From Triplophysa rosa (Eukaryota > Chordata > Actinopteri > Cypriniformes > Nemacheilidae): a DNA stretch of 64,000 nucleotides. Under the pieces are notes generated by a model. It did no database searches, had not been told where the DNA came from, and saw only the letters and a program-made list of their open reading frames with translations. Shown here in pieces: positions 25,132-37,239 of the stretch (position 1 is its first letter; the number at the start of each line of letters is the position of its first letter). The DNA is taken from assembly GCF_024868665.1 (NCBI RefSeq), contig NC_079895.1:26141362-26205361 (forward strand), given 5' to 3'. Both the position numbers and the translations under genes were made by a program.

Positions 25132-25436
25132 TTAAGTGTATGAAATTTAGCGGCATCTAGTGGTGAGGTTGCGAATTGCAACAAACGGCTCACTCCATCC
25201 CTGCCTTTCCAAGCACTACGGTGGCTGACACAGGACTATTATGTTGTATTTACGAAACGCGCCCTGTAGAGCAGTTTGTCCTTTTAGGGCTACCGTAGAA
25301 ACAACATGGCGAATTCCATGCAAGGGGACCCGCGGTGTGTGTAGATTATAAAAACATTCTAAAGTAATAAAAACATAACGCTTCATTATGTAAGGTAAAT
25401 GTTAAATTGCATTTCTGTCAATCGATCCACCTTTAA
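25132..25436. mobile_element. TTAA-flanked MITE, copy 1 (empty-site copy)
   Basis: Runs from TTAA at 25132 to CACCTTTAA at 25436. Shares with 56664-57574 the words TATGAAATTTAG, GGCATCTAG, GGTGAGGTT, CAGTTTGTCC, AGGGCTAC, ATTCTAA, TAATAAAAACATAACGC and GCATTTCTGTCAAT. This copy lacks the 566-bp insertion found in the other. Confidence 0.75.
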
Positions 25437-26268
25437 TAGTTAAAATGTTGAGAAAATAATAACAATTGGTCACAGAAACAAAAATATTTACTTTTCTTAG
25501 ACACTGGCCTCACATAAAAAGAGTAAATAGTCATAAAGAGCATTTTATTACATACAAAGAGGAGGAAGGATTGAGGTATGTGTGTGTGCTCAGGGGATTC
25601 CCAGGTCTCAGGACTCTCACTGTTGGCTCTATCTTCAACATGTGTGTGTGTGTGGCGGCACGGACACAATGGCTGTCGTCACATAGTCTGGGCTAGTAAT
25701 GTGTTGAGAGAGAAAGAAAAAAGAGATTATACATGAAGACGAGAGCAGGTTGACTCTTACAATACTCTCATTTAGAGCGCTGAGCCTTCCAGGCTCACAG
25801 GCCGTCAGTCCCTCTGTCTCCAAGCCTCGGCCTCAGGAAAGGATCTCCACCCTGGGGACAGACAGACCGCTGATGTCCCCTCTCCACACACGAATCACAC
25901 GCTCGACTTCTCGGTCCTCCAAAGAGAGGCTTGGGGCGGTCTGAGTGAGCCCAAAATAAGCACAGACATGAGTCTCAGAACTTGGTCTGTACTCTGGGCA
26001 TCTCATGCATACTGAACTTTACAGTGACAAGAGCTTTCTCAATCTGACAAGCAATAATCTGATGCACTGAATTTGAAATCTTATTAGTCCCTCTGAAAAC
26101 AATGCGGCTGACATGGTAATTCAGTGAGGAGTAATGCCATTGGTTGGCGCCCGAGTTCATGAAGCTCTAAAAAGCGCATTACATCCATCTACACATGACT
26201 ATATAAGTCATTTATATAAATCACATGGGTTTATAAATTGTTTGTCAGAGACAACAATTCATTCACAT
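25437..26268. other. Non-coding or former metap1d 5' part
   Basis: Around 25935-25823 on - an open stretch of about 35 codons follows a possible CAG acceptor and ends in TGA (contains LEDREVERVIRVWRGD). I do not recognise it. It lies 5' of the PDYVTT relic on the same strand. No intact gene is supported. Confidence 0.3.
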
Positions 26269-26416
26269 ATACATTTATGCATTTAGCAGACGCTTTTATC
26301 CAAAGTGACTCACATTGCATCATACTACACATTTGTTTCTTAGTATGTGCAATCCCTGGGGTCGAACCCATGGCCTTGGCGTTGCTAGCGCCGTGCCCGA
26401 ACCACTGAGCTACCGG
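26269..26416 (-). mobile_element. tRNA-derived SINE (cyprinid type), second copy
   Basis: Same family as 5274-5409. On - the head reads GTAGCTCAGTGGTTCGGGC (box A) and GGCCATGGGTTCGACCCC (box B); the far end holds the fish SINE tail GCAGACGCTTTTATCCAAAG. Better preserved than the first copy. Confidence 0.8.
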
Positions 26417-26659
26417 AAATCAATTCATATTTTGAACTTATTTACAAATTGTTACGTCATGTACAAATGTAGACAGACAGAAGACCCAGCAAGGAAAGGC
26501 CACATATGGCCGCACATCAAATCTCATTGGTCCCCGCGTCAACACAACTAGTCAACATACACATTGTGACAAAACGTGTTTCCAAAAAAGCTTCCTATCC
26601 ATCCCTGCTGCCTGTTTAACATCTTACACACACACACACTGCACATGGACACAGGGTGA

Positions 26660-26830
26660 CTCGTGATCTCATCAGACCCGGAGCAGAGAGGCCGAAGAGC
26701 CCCGCGGAGCTGTGCAGAGCGGCGATGTAGGGTTCAACACTGGCCTTCTCCTCATCATCTTCATCGCCCACCAATCAGAGAACAGCACTCCAGCCACTCT
26801 GAACACACTGCGCTCAGCGGGGAAGACACA
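26660..26830 (-). other. GC-rich spot, possible eroded metap1d first exon or promoter
   Basis: A CpG-rich patch. On - a CCAAT box (inverted ATTGG near 26773) precedes an open stretch MKMMRRRPVLNPTSP with an Arg-rich, presequence-like start and an ACAGCTCCGCGGGG segment. It lies about 1 kb 5' of the PDYVTT relic on the same strand, which would suit the first exon of a mitochondrial protein gene. There is no firm homology. Confidence 0.25.
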
Positions 26831-27118
26831 CACACACACAAACGCTCTTCTACACAGACAGCACCCGGCCGAGAACAGCATGGGTCGCAAAACACACTCC
26901 ATTTCAAAAACCATCAGTGGGCTACTGAATATACAATCACTCACACACACAACATATTCTTCTACAAGACCCAGCGGGGTTTCCGATAGAGGGCCCTTTT
27001 TCTTTCTGACACAAATTCACACCGCTCTCTTCAGAGAGAGGCCTTCCCTCACAGCCAGATGAACCTGAACACACACTTTTCATTTCTTTTGCACAGATAA
27101 CTTGTACATATGGCTTTC

Positions 27119-27230
27119 TTACACACACACGCACGCATGCACTATCTCTCTCTCTCTCTCTTTCACACTCTTACACACACGCACACACACACGCATCTCA
27201 CACACACACACGCACACACATGTTGGGTTT
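27119..27230. repeat. (CA)n / (CT)n compound microsatellite
   Basis: Alternating CA with a (CT)n insert (27143-27162), interrupted by CGCA units. Confidence 0.85.
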
Positions 27231-27476
27231 CCGTGTTTTATGGGGACATTCCATAGATGCAATGGTTGTACAAACTGTATATCATATTCCCTCCCCCTAA
27301 CCCTAAGAATCACACACTACTGTCTGCTCTTTTAGATTTTCAAAAGTTAATTCTGTATGATTTATAAGCTTGTTTCCTCATGGGGACCAAAAAATGTCCC
27401 CACAAGGACAAGGATTTTGGATATTGCCATCTTTGTGGGGACATTTTGTCCCCATACCGTAGGGTTTACCAGGTAC
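27222..27476. mobile_element. High-copy fish repeat (TATGGGGACATTCCATAG type)
   Basis: Starts GGGTTTCCGTGTTTTATGGGG and ends GACATTTTGTCCCCATACCG before a CA tract. The internal CTCATGGGGACC, AATGTCCCCACAAGG and TTTGTGGGGACATTTTG give near-inverted repeats of the GGGGACA word. I recognise the pattern as a dispersed teleost repeat usually bordered by CA tracts; family name not assigned. A second CA/CG tract follows at 27476-27505. Confidence 0.65.
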
Positions 27477-27505
27477 ACACACGCGCGCACGCACACACAC
27501 ACACT

Positions 27506-28760
27506 CCTGGAACCTCTAAGCAATAAAACTTCTCTCAGGGCAGCAAAGAATCTAAGATAAATATCAGGTCTCAGGTATTCCTGTACACTTGGTCAATCAT
27601 CAGTGATTAGTAAGCAGAACATATAAAGTGTGTAGGGCACGTGTACATGAGTGTGCGTGTGTGATCAGTCCTCGAGACAGCGTGGTGTGTCTTTTAAAAC
27701 GTCTGTGATTAACACCACCTGTACGGCCCACCGTCTCAACCAATCACATCGCTGCGTTACAGCATCACATTCGACCAGCTCATCAATATCCAGAAAGACG
27801 TGATGAAGTTCTTCCGTCCAGCTGGAGGAAAGACCGAATCCATGATTGTGCAGCTGTTACTACACTGCTGACAAGGGCCGTGACCCACATCTGTCTAGCT
27901 GTACTCGGCCTCATTCACTAGACAAATGTCGAGGAGGAAATACAAAAATCAGCCCTTTCAGGCACACTCAATTTATTTATTTGTTAATATATTCTCCTAG
28001 ATTTGGCCAATTCCAGAGTTATGGATGTGACATATAAACGCTCAGAGAATGTATTTCTTGACAATATACTGAACAATCTGTTTATTTTTGACTGAACCCC
28101 AATCGTTGATAGATTCTAAACATCAGAATAATATCAGTTTTCTGTTTTAAAAAGGAAAATTAACATGCGTTATGGATGTGAAAAAAAAGACAAACTTCAT
28201 AGGATTTCTTTGAATTAAAATGCACAAATCAGAAGCAATTATACCCAACAAATGGAGAAGGGGTGTCTCTTTGCAGAACATGAAATAGTTAGTTACTTTA
28301 TTTTATTTTTCATGTGCCCATTCATGAGGAATATGTACCGTTATGGATGTGACACTCCTGAAAATGACACTTTACCTGGCTATAAAAAATCATGCACTAA
28401 AAATAAAACAAATGCTTCAAAAACTTGAAGAGAAACCTGACATGGGTAGTTGAACCACCAAAATGTCGACATCTGTGCTGTTAGTATAGAACTTTTGGTA
28501 AAACCATTTTTTTCATGGTAAGGTTGACATTTTCACGGAATTGCCCATTTACTGTTCACTCAAGTATACTCACTCATACATCACTCAAGTATACTCTAGT
28601 ATTTACTATAGTAAACTGTAGTCAAATTCTTAGCGTTTCTGAACCTTACTTTTATAAATATGAACGTTTATTCAATATTAACAACAGCTTAGTACAATTA
28701 CAGAATACAATAGTACAATAGTAAATGTACTGTGCAGTATGTTTCATGTAGGAGCCGCTA
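27506..28760. other. Non-coding; exon-like patch and short spaced repeats
   Basis: 27670-27900 is GC-richer and open on both strands (one + frame reads ITFDQLINIQKDVMKFFRPA), with no recognised family. GTTATGGATGTGA occurs three times (28018, 28169, 28340). After 28550 there are ACTATAGTAAACTG-type repeats common in fish. Confidence 0.35.
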
Positions 28761-31700
28761 GTATTTTTTGTTTAATAATTTAATGTTAATTGCATAAATG
28801 TTTATATTTGCTTGATATAGAAGAATACAGCAGATAACTGTTTGTTAGTAAAAATGCTGATATCTACACATAAATATAGATTCATTCATGTTTATTTAAG
28901 TCAACAACAAGAAACGACACACTCACATTACGTTGGAAACTCAAAAGAGTTGACAAAAGATTTTTTGCTTATAAAATGGCTTTTTAACATTTTGTTCTTT
29001 TTAGAGTTCAACACCAGGATTTGAAATTGATTGGTTGGTTGAATAAGTGATGAGAGAAAACTTGCCAAAATTGGTCCATCAAGTATCGGATGTGTTGGGT
29101 TCCAGCCAAACCGGTCTGCTTGTTAAAAATACGGCAATCAACTGTAATTCTGGTATCCAAAAGAAAAACCTTCATCAAGCATACCGGATAAGCAACAGAT
29201 CTATTATGAACACTACATGTATCATGTATCCCATCAAACTCGGGAAAGTAAGGTACAGTAAGCATACAGTTGATCAAAGCAAGCTTTGGTAAATCAAATG
29301 TATTGTACATACATTCTCAGAGAGAATTCCAGATCAGAAGTGTTTCAGAGCACTTGACTCATGATTTTACCATTATAGAGGTTGCAGTTAAGCCTGTTAT
29401 TCATAGACGTGACTTAAATAATTTGTTTCCGGTCTGATGGTGTTTAGTCTGTTACTTCGCTTGACGTGGAAAGCTAAGTAAGCTTCAGAAATAAGCTTTA
29501 GAAAAGATCAAATAAATCTTCCTCCTCACACACAAAAAGACTGGAAATCTTGATTCCCCTCTGTGTGCAGCCAATTGAGAGGTTAGAGCAGAAATAAAAC
29601 CACATGTTGCTCTTTCTTCTTTTCTGTTTATTTGTTTTGCTGTTTTTTGCCTTGACTCCAGAATAAGCATCATCTTCACAGACCATTTAATAAGAGCTAC
29701 ACCATCAGTCAGGGTGGAGCGGGTGGCATATCTGCAGATCAGCGGCTGAGCTCTCCATCAGCCACACCCACACAGACTGCATTCACACGCGTGTTTGTTT
29801 GCATAATGACTGATGCTGAGATTTGTTTAATCTTTGTGCATCGACAGTAAAAATGAGGAATGAAAAAAATCACTGAATACGAATATACTGCATCATTGTA
29901 ATCCTTATTTGGCGCATTAACCAATAAATCAAATAAATTATTTGTATTCGAACGTCGGCTAATTTACACAACCCTATTCATCACTATAACATTAAAAAGA
30001 AACGTATTGTCTATGTTTATAAAACTGTGAGTTACAGGTTTTGCACTAAACGTTCAACCTGAAAACATTTGAAATGTAACAGGGTTGAAAAGTTGTTTCA
30101 CAAAACACTTTTAAAAGAGGATTTTTTAAAATGATAATATCTGAATTATTACGTGGCACACAGAAACACTAACAGAATGCTCTGAACTTATTCAAAAAGA
30201 TTTCCAAACTTACTGTGACAGGGTTGACATTTTCAACAAAACAGGACCATTTCCTCAAAATGGGCCACTTAGATAGCTATTTTCAGTTTAGCGTGCCCGT
30301 TACACTCGAGAAGTATGCGGGATCATATGGGAAAAGCCTCGAAGATCAAAAGAAAATAATATTCCCAAACATTCGGAGAATAGCCATGTCATCACAAAGC
30401 TCCTAAACGTTCGGTTTTTAGAATTCCACACATGCAAAAGGCCTAAATCAGGACTGATCATGTTAAATAACCCAGACTAGAGGATTAAGTCGAGCACTGC
30501 ACTAAGAGTAGCTCGCCCGAGGTGGTCAAAGGTTGAGCGAGTTCGCTCTGAATTCTCAATGCCATCAACAAGTGATTGGAAAAGCCCCTGATGAATCTAC
30601 TGGTGCCATGTGGAAAGCATTATGGGAGCTATGGAAGGTATAGATGTGCATGAAGATCAAGTTATCAGGTGTTGTGTCATTGACAAAATCGTCAATCCCC
30701 TCGCAAATGGAACAGAGATGAAGAAGAGTTCTGAAGCACATCTGAAGCAGGGCTGGTTCAAGGGCTGACCCACCAACCCGCCAAGCAAAATACTCCAAGA
30801 CGCATGCAATTACAGACTCTGTCAAAGGCCATGCACAATTTGCAAGCCTATTTACACAGCGGAGAATGCCCTCCCACCCGGCCAGGAATAGAACAGATCA
30901 AGATTGGACGATACAGATGCCTTCCAACTGAATATAACTTCAGTTTTGGAGAAAAGTCTTGTTTTGTATGTCTATGAAAAGTGTAAAAAAATAAACGAAT
31001 GGCTGAGAAAACTAGTCAAATACGTCCATTGGAGGACTGGCTCTCATCTGAATATGTGGTCACAGCAGGAGAAATGAAGTGAGCAACTGTGCTCGAGTTG
31101 ACAAACACACACGACTCGCAGGAGTCTCGACACATTTTCTCCCAAACGAATCCATATGAAAGCATCTAAACAGCCTTGTCCTGCTGTGAAATATCCTTCC
31201 AGCACCTGTCTGAGGTGCTGGGGCATGAGGCCATTTGGATTCGGGTTTGGTTTGAGTAAACCTGCAGCGAGTTTTAAAACTCTAACGATGATTTGTAACA
31301 GTCTTGATATCAAAGTTTCATCAAAAATCTGAAAGTCATGATTATTCCTAAATGCTACGCGAGGTAGCAACATGTGGTGAATTCTCTCCGTGCCTAAAGC
31401 AGAATGAGATGTTTAAAGGATTAGACTGTTTTTCCCACTGATTTGGTTGGAGCGGGTCTCCCTCCAGGGAGGCGTAGAGAGGAGAGTGGAGGTCTTCAAG
31501 GACCACCAGACCCGCACAGCTGTGAGCCAGCACCGAGATCTAGCGGCCCTCTGTGTTTCCTCCCCACCCCGGGATGACAGGCTGCCCTCGGGGCACAGAA
31601 CACCAATACTAACAACATTCAACACACAGAGAGCAGGTCACCGCTGCCTTGACCTGCCATCAGAGCGCCGAGGTCTGGAAACGAGCCAGAGCCCGGAGAC

Positions 31701-31954
31701 AAAGAGCGAGAGAGAGAGGAAATGTCAGATCACCGGGTTTCTGATCACTTCCTGTTCTGTATTCTGCAGAGAGGCCAAAAAAATGACCTTCGGAGCTGAG
31801 ATCAGGCAAGGTGCTTTACCAACCTGTAGAAAACATCATTTAACATCCTGCCATACCGCAGAAAACCAGTATGTCTCAAAAATATTTCCTTCATTTAATT
31901 CAATTATTTTAAAGTGCTTCACCTTAAAACGTTACATTATTTTCTAATCACGTT
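28761..31954. other. Non-coding or unclassified repeats
   Basis: No supported gene. 30540-31000 and 31040-31375 have long open stretches on - (for instance one holding LLKPNPNPNGLMPQHLRQVL) but also on +, without recognisable domains. They may be old transposon coding sequence. The rest is AT-rich. Confidence 0.3.
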
Positions 31955-32155
31955 ATTTCAAAGCTGTATAACTTTTATCTTCTGGAGAACACAAAAGAAG
32001 ATATTTTGAAGAATGTTGCTAACCAAACAACACTGGCCCCTCTTTGACTTTCATTGTATGAACACGAAACCACTGAGACATTTCTCAAAATATCTCTCTT
32101 TTGTCATAAACAGATTTTAAATGACATGAGGGTGAATAAACGAGGACAGAATTTT
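31955..32155. mobile_element. Degraded foldback MITE (AAAATGACAGAATT family)
   Basis: Resembles the copies at 42111, 44035 and 50735: CACAAAAGAAGATATTTTGAAGAATG, a central short palindrome and an end resembling GATGAGGGTGAATAA. The terminal arms are eroded. Confidence 0.5.
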
Positions 32156-32192
32156 TTTATCGCTTGAATGAATGATCCTTTTATGAGTGACA

Positions 32193-32513
32193 TAGGGCTG
32201 TCACGATATCCAATTTTCACTACACCCCAAAAAAGTCACGATAACGAAAGTCACGATGTTTATAGAAAAGAAATAAATGATGCCATCAATGAAATTCATT
32301 TTTTATGATATTTGGTCAATGAATCACACTTAAAGTAAAAGTGTATGAAGGCAGAGAGAGAGTTTGTGACAATTGTAACTGTCATGTTGAAAGATTTGAA
32401 TGGGTGCTGAGTAGTTTACGATATTACGATATGTGTAGAATTAACACAATTTCGATAATTGTGAGTTTTAATATCCCGGTTATTGTCAATACGGGTATAT
32501 TGTGACACCCCTA
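32193..32513. mobile_element. Nonautonomous hAT-like element, 321 bp
   Basis: Ends TAGGGCTGTCACGATA and TATTGTGACACCCCTA form imperfect inverted repeats. They are flanked by 8-bp direct repeats GAGTGACA (32185-32192) and GAATGACA (32514-32521), one mismatch. The 8-bp duplication is typical of hAT transposons (family knowledge). No transposase. Confidence 0.75.
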
Positions 32514-32521
32514 GAATGACA

Positions 32522-33367
32522 TTAAGGGCCAGGTATAGTTAACTTTCCGAGTCCGTCACGCACGCATCCACATAGCTTCCAAAGCATACTCAACCGACTA
32601 GGTCGATTCAGCATTTTTCTTGCGCATGCGCTGTTGTAAACGTTTCATCTGCGCGGTCTCAAAAATTGGCTGCACACGGACAGGGTGTGTGGACGACTGC
32701 GGACCCTCCTAATGACAAAAATTACGTCATGCAGGCGGCACACGGACGGCTCGACTATCCTATGGGCTTTAGATGCCAAAAGTGCACTTCACATATCTGT
32801 AGACCAGAACTGGTTGGACTGTTGCTAGGAGACCTCACCTAAGCACCCTGGTTCCCACGGCGATTACCCTCCCAACACAGGTGAAGTGATCTTACTCTGA
32901 AGACGACTCATCAGCCTGATCAAACTGATCAGCTGTCAGTTAGTTTTACTGTTATCAGACCATTGCTGTGTTCATAATGGAATTAATAATACTGTGTTGC
33001 ATACGGCAATATGAAACGATCAACATAAACAAAATATAAGGCAAAAATGTGGGAACATGACATCACTGCGTTGCATCTTTAATTCAGGTTCAGTTATCAT
33101 CTCTGAAATAAACAGCACAAAGTAGAGTGAGATTAAGTTTACACTCCATGCACAACCACCCAACATGCACAAAAAAAATCAATCATCGCATCAACTGTCC
33201 AAAAGGACATCACTAGACAAAACACAAAGGAAGTAAATCTTGGTTCAATTGCTCAAAATTCATAAATGAAATTTTTTAATGCTATTAGTTTGGAGTGGCC
33301 ATGCAAGCATCAAAGCAACGGGCAAATGTATGTTCATTAATGGTGGGATAACAGTTTCTGCCATTCT
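32522..33367. other. Unclassified non-coding, probably repeat-derived
   Basis: 32530-32800 has a compositional character unlike its neighbours (CpG words, GCGCATGCGC, GGCACACGGACGG) and may be another dispersed element. No gene. Confidence 0.35.
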
Positions 33368-33679
33368 TATATTAATCTTGAGCACCTATACGTACCTATG
33401 CATACAGTACGTAGTATCTTCGAAGAGCATTTATTTTGATCAAATTTATAAAAGAGAAATACAGCTGTACGATTATTACCCTGTTACGAAACAGGGATCC
33501 AGACTTATAAAAAACTTTCGGAAACAAGTTGGAGTGCCAACTTGATACACTCCCCCATCAGGGAGTGTATCAAGCACAGAAATACTACGTCATACGTCCA
33601 ATTCGTTTTTTAACAAGTTGACCATGTTAAGCATGAGAAGCCAGCACGTTTAACAGTGCAAAGAAGTCAGAATGCATGA
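33368..33679. repeat. Inverted repeat arm 1 (pair with 39719-40380)
   Basis: About 310 bp recurring in reverse complement at 39719-40380. Shared words include ATTAATCTTGAG, TATCTTCGAAGAG, TTTGATCAAATTTATAAAAGAG, TACAGCTGTACGATTA, GTTGACCATGTTAA and GTCAGAATGCATGA. It contains a perfect hairpin (33541-33574). Unknown element. Confidence 0.8.
33541..33574. repeat. Perfect 14-bp stem hairpin
   Basis: CTTGATACACTCCC, loop CCATCA, then GGGAGTGTATCAAG. The stem is perfect here but eroded in the other repeat copy. Confidence 0.9.
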
Positions 33680-36600
33680 CATAGCACACTGTAAAACTTT
33701 GCTGTAATTTCGCAGCAGGTTTGCCAGTTACTTACTGTAGATTTAATGTACAATTTTGTTTTAAGCATAAACTTACCTCGTTTACATATTTTTCTTTCAT
33801 AAAACAAGACAAAATATCTTGGGTCACTTTTCTTGTTACGTAAATGTATCGTAATTTAAGAAGTTTTAAATATTTTTACAGAAAACAAGAGAAAAATGCT
33901 TAGGAAGAATGTCATTTTTTGCAGTGTTGCTGCGCTAATGCCAGTCTCTTCTTGCTCATTTTGAATCTCAAACGTCAAAGTGTTTTCATTTTGATTAAAG
34001 TAATTGAAAACAGTACTAATTGAAAAGTATAGTAATTAAATCTACAGTAAGTTACTGGCAAACCTGCTGCAAAACTACAGCAAAGTTTTACAGTGCATGT
34101 TATCCCGCCTTTAACAATTTACAACAAGATTTAAATCTATACCATTCCAAACACGCAGATTTAGTTGAATTCAGAGAGATCAGACGCAGATCGAAGACAA
34201 ATAAAGTCTTGTAAATAAAGTCCTTGAGCACAAAAGCCCAGCAGGGACAGAAGCAGAAGTGTGTGTGAAAGCAGAGATGTGTAATTACAGTACAGACGGA
34301 CAGTGGCCGCAGGTTTGGGGAGGGAGGATGATGAAGAAAGAAGTTTTTAATGGAAAAAGTCAATTAAATAAACCCTCAAACTGAACCTCCCACAGAACAA
34401 CACACACTCTTCCAGAGGAAAGAGGTTCCCATGAAACTCATTTTCCTTTGCCTTCACAGCCCATCAGAACCATCTTTCTGAAATAAGCCTATTATAGGAT
34501 GACAGTTTCTCACTCTCTGAAATAACTCCCTGTTGGGTTTGTAAAGCAAATACCAAAGAGGTGTTTGCAGTACGTAAACAGGACCAGTCTTGTAAGGTTG
34601 AGGTGCAGGAGTGTGCTGATCTCTCAGGGACACACACTGGTCTGGTTTCTCACACACTCGGCATCATGGGAACACTCCAGGCTAATTAGCTCTCAGCATC
34701 TGGGAAACTTCAGGTTGTCTCCACGCGGTCTTGGCAACATTCCTATTCTCTTAGTAAGATCGTGCTGTCTGAAACACCTAAAATCTCTCTAAATTACTAC
34801 AAAATATACAATAAAACTAGTTTTGTTTAAAATATATAGTATAGTTCATTAGTAAATTAGTAAACTATATTATAATTAATTAAAATCGAAAAAACTTAAA
34901 AGGAAACAATAGATGTTTTTACATGGTGTGATCAATGGTTTTCACAAATGTCCTGCTGGGTGACAGAATAAATAAACATGTTTGGCAACTGAAATATGAA
35001 CATCCAGAACAAAATATAACTACATATATTCAATCACATTTTTTTATCATCATAATTTATTCAGATTTATCATACTTTAATCACTGGCTAGATGTACATT
35101 ACGTATTACACAGATATTTGCCACGTAAGTAAATAATTGTACGTAATATATTGATTTGCAATTCATTTTTAACTAATACAAACCTTTTCCCAGCAACTTC
35201 AAGACAAGACGCAAACTTTGAAAATGATGAACATGCAATGTGGTTTCATAATTTATTATATTAATCTTAATCTTATAATCGAAGTCTTATATTAATTAGG
35301 CATATTTAGATTGATGTGTAACATTAAACTACACCAGTCAGATGACTTGCAGTGCCCGGATGAGTGGTGTGTTATCACGTTTTGCAGTTGTTATTGGGAA
35401 ATAAATCGTAACTGACAAATCAAGTATTCCAGAGAGCCATGTGATATAAAATAATAAAATAAAAAAGTATATTCTGTATATATATATATATACAGTATAT
35501 ATAATGTTATATATACATTATATAATACTTTATATATATATATATATATATCATATTCTTAATAAAAATGTTTTAATATAATAAACATTATTTGAATATA
35601 ATATTTTTACTAAAAGAAACAAAACTTTGATTTTGATTTCAGTGGGGCTTTAACCAAGCTGTTGATCAAATTTGACAAATTACAGCAAATTTTCCTTTTC
35701 TTTCCTCTGACTCTAACGTGTATTGTTTCACAAATACAAACTGTTTAACTATTTACAACTTCATAGAATGAACAGACACACAGGATCTCAGAAATCAATC
35801 TGTAATACGGGTCATGACCCACATGGCCCTGAAGGAGATTGAGGAGCTCTATAATCTGTCTTTAGTCAAGATAACCAACAAAATCACAGGCTGTGCTCAC
35901 ATCAGCACAAACCACTAAAAGTGACAGAGAAATATTAAAGCCTGACACTGGATATGCAGTATCCTGAACCAAGGTTTCAGTAAAAAACACTAAAAGGAAC
36001 ACATTCGGAATAATGAACTCGCAGCCAAAGACATTAAGTCTTCATTTATGCAACTATGTGGTTTACAGCTTCATTTACAGTCTGTTCAAATATAATTTAT
36101 CCACAATAATATCATGGGATTTCATTTTCAGTTTTCAGTCCTCAAATCTGATTTCACTGTTTGTATGCCTCCACTTGTCTGTTTGTGTTGTTCAGGAATA
36201 GAGTATGTGAGAGGTGGAGAATGAATGTTGCCTGTAGCATTTCATTCATTCACTTTTATTTATTACTGCACCTGCAGACCAAAGTGCATCAAGAAACACT
36301 TTATTAAAACATTTAAAAACAATTCACACATTAAAACAACACACATCCGACTCACAACAAAAACTAACCCACCCTCTCAAAGGGTAAAGACAAGAAAAGC
36401 GTTTAAAGATGAGACCTCTCTAAGTCCCTGCAGAAGACTATTCCAGAGCTTTGGCCCCACAACCGCAAAGGCCTGATCACTGAGTACGAGGGACAGTAAG
36501 CAATAACTTACTGTATTATTGGATCTTTATTTCAAGGAAACAAGTTTACAAGTTGGGTGATACAAGCATTGAAAAAAACAGTTTTGTTGAATGCAGAGTT

Positions 36601-37230
36601 ATTATAGTTTTGATTTTACTTAGTTTTATAAATATTTTAAAATAGCTTTTATTTTTAGATTTTTTTGTTTGTATGTTCATTTTACTTAAAGTTTTAGCAA
36701 TTTTGGTATATGCTTTCATAATTGATTTGTTTATTTTTATTTATGTTTATTTTTATGTTGCTAATATTAATATTTTTTTATTTTAGTTTTATTGTTATTG
36801 TTTATTATTATAATTTTAGAGCTTCAAACTTATTTCAGTTTAACTCGGTTTAGATTGTTCATTTGCTGTCATTCTTAAGGAAAGATAGTTATTTATGAAA
36901 ACTATTTATGATTACTACTATAGTGATTTTCAAGGAGAAATTGTAGGAGCGACTGTAAAATATGTGTTTTAGGTATGAGTGGCATACATTTTAAATTTGG
37001 ATATACGTTTTGAATTTGTTAGAGAATCAAATGAGAACCAATGAGATTGTAGATGAGTAATAATGGGGTAATACTAATTTTCCGGTAACACATTGCTTTA
37101 TTACTGAATTAAGGAACTAACGTAAAAAAATAAGTTATTTTGTTTTAGCTCCTGCAAATGGACATAGAAACAACACTACTTACAAGCAGTATGAAAATGC
37201 ACCATACTGTAAGTGAACTATGACGTAAAC
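33680..37230. other. AT-rich non-coding region
   Basis: No supported gene. Contains a (TA)n-rich stretch at 35481-35552 and long T-rich runs at 36590-36850. Short open frames are not domain-like. Confidence 0.45.
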
Positions 37231-37239
37231 ACAGTAGCA

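Larger units (their letters stand above)
23510..25703 (-). pseudogene. metap1d: Decayed metap1d (mitochondrial methionyl aminopeptidase 1D)
   Basis: METAP1D removes initiator methionine from mitochondrial proteins (family knowledge); in vertebrates it sits between DLX1 and HAT1 in this orientation. Three relics lie in the right order on -. (1) 25703-25665 encodes HITSPDYVTTAIV, matching the conserved HI..PDYVTT.IV near the mature N-terminus; it then runs into a CA repeat and a stop. (2) An exon at 23875-23725, listed separately, is clear. (3) At about 23620-23520 a weaker nucleotide resemblance to the following DGD..NIDVTVY..GYHGDTSET segment, with several indels. Frameshifts, stops and loss of the metal-binding exons make it non-functional. 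Comparison sequences are from memory. Confidence 0.72.

Noticed and set aside
24521..25156. Long open frame of 211 codons on -
   Set aside because: Runs through a CAACCAC tandem tract and the end of a MITE copy. No domain-like composition.
31044..31373. 109-codon open frame on - with protein-like composition
   Set aside because: The opposite strand is open as well, no family is recognisable, and no splice or promoter context supports a gene.
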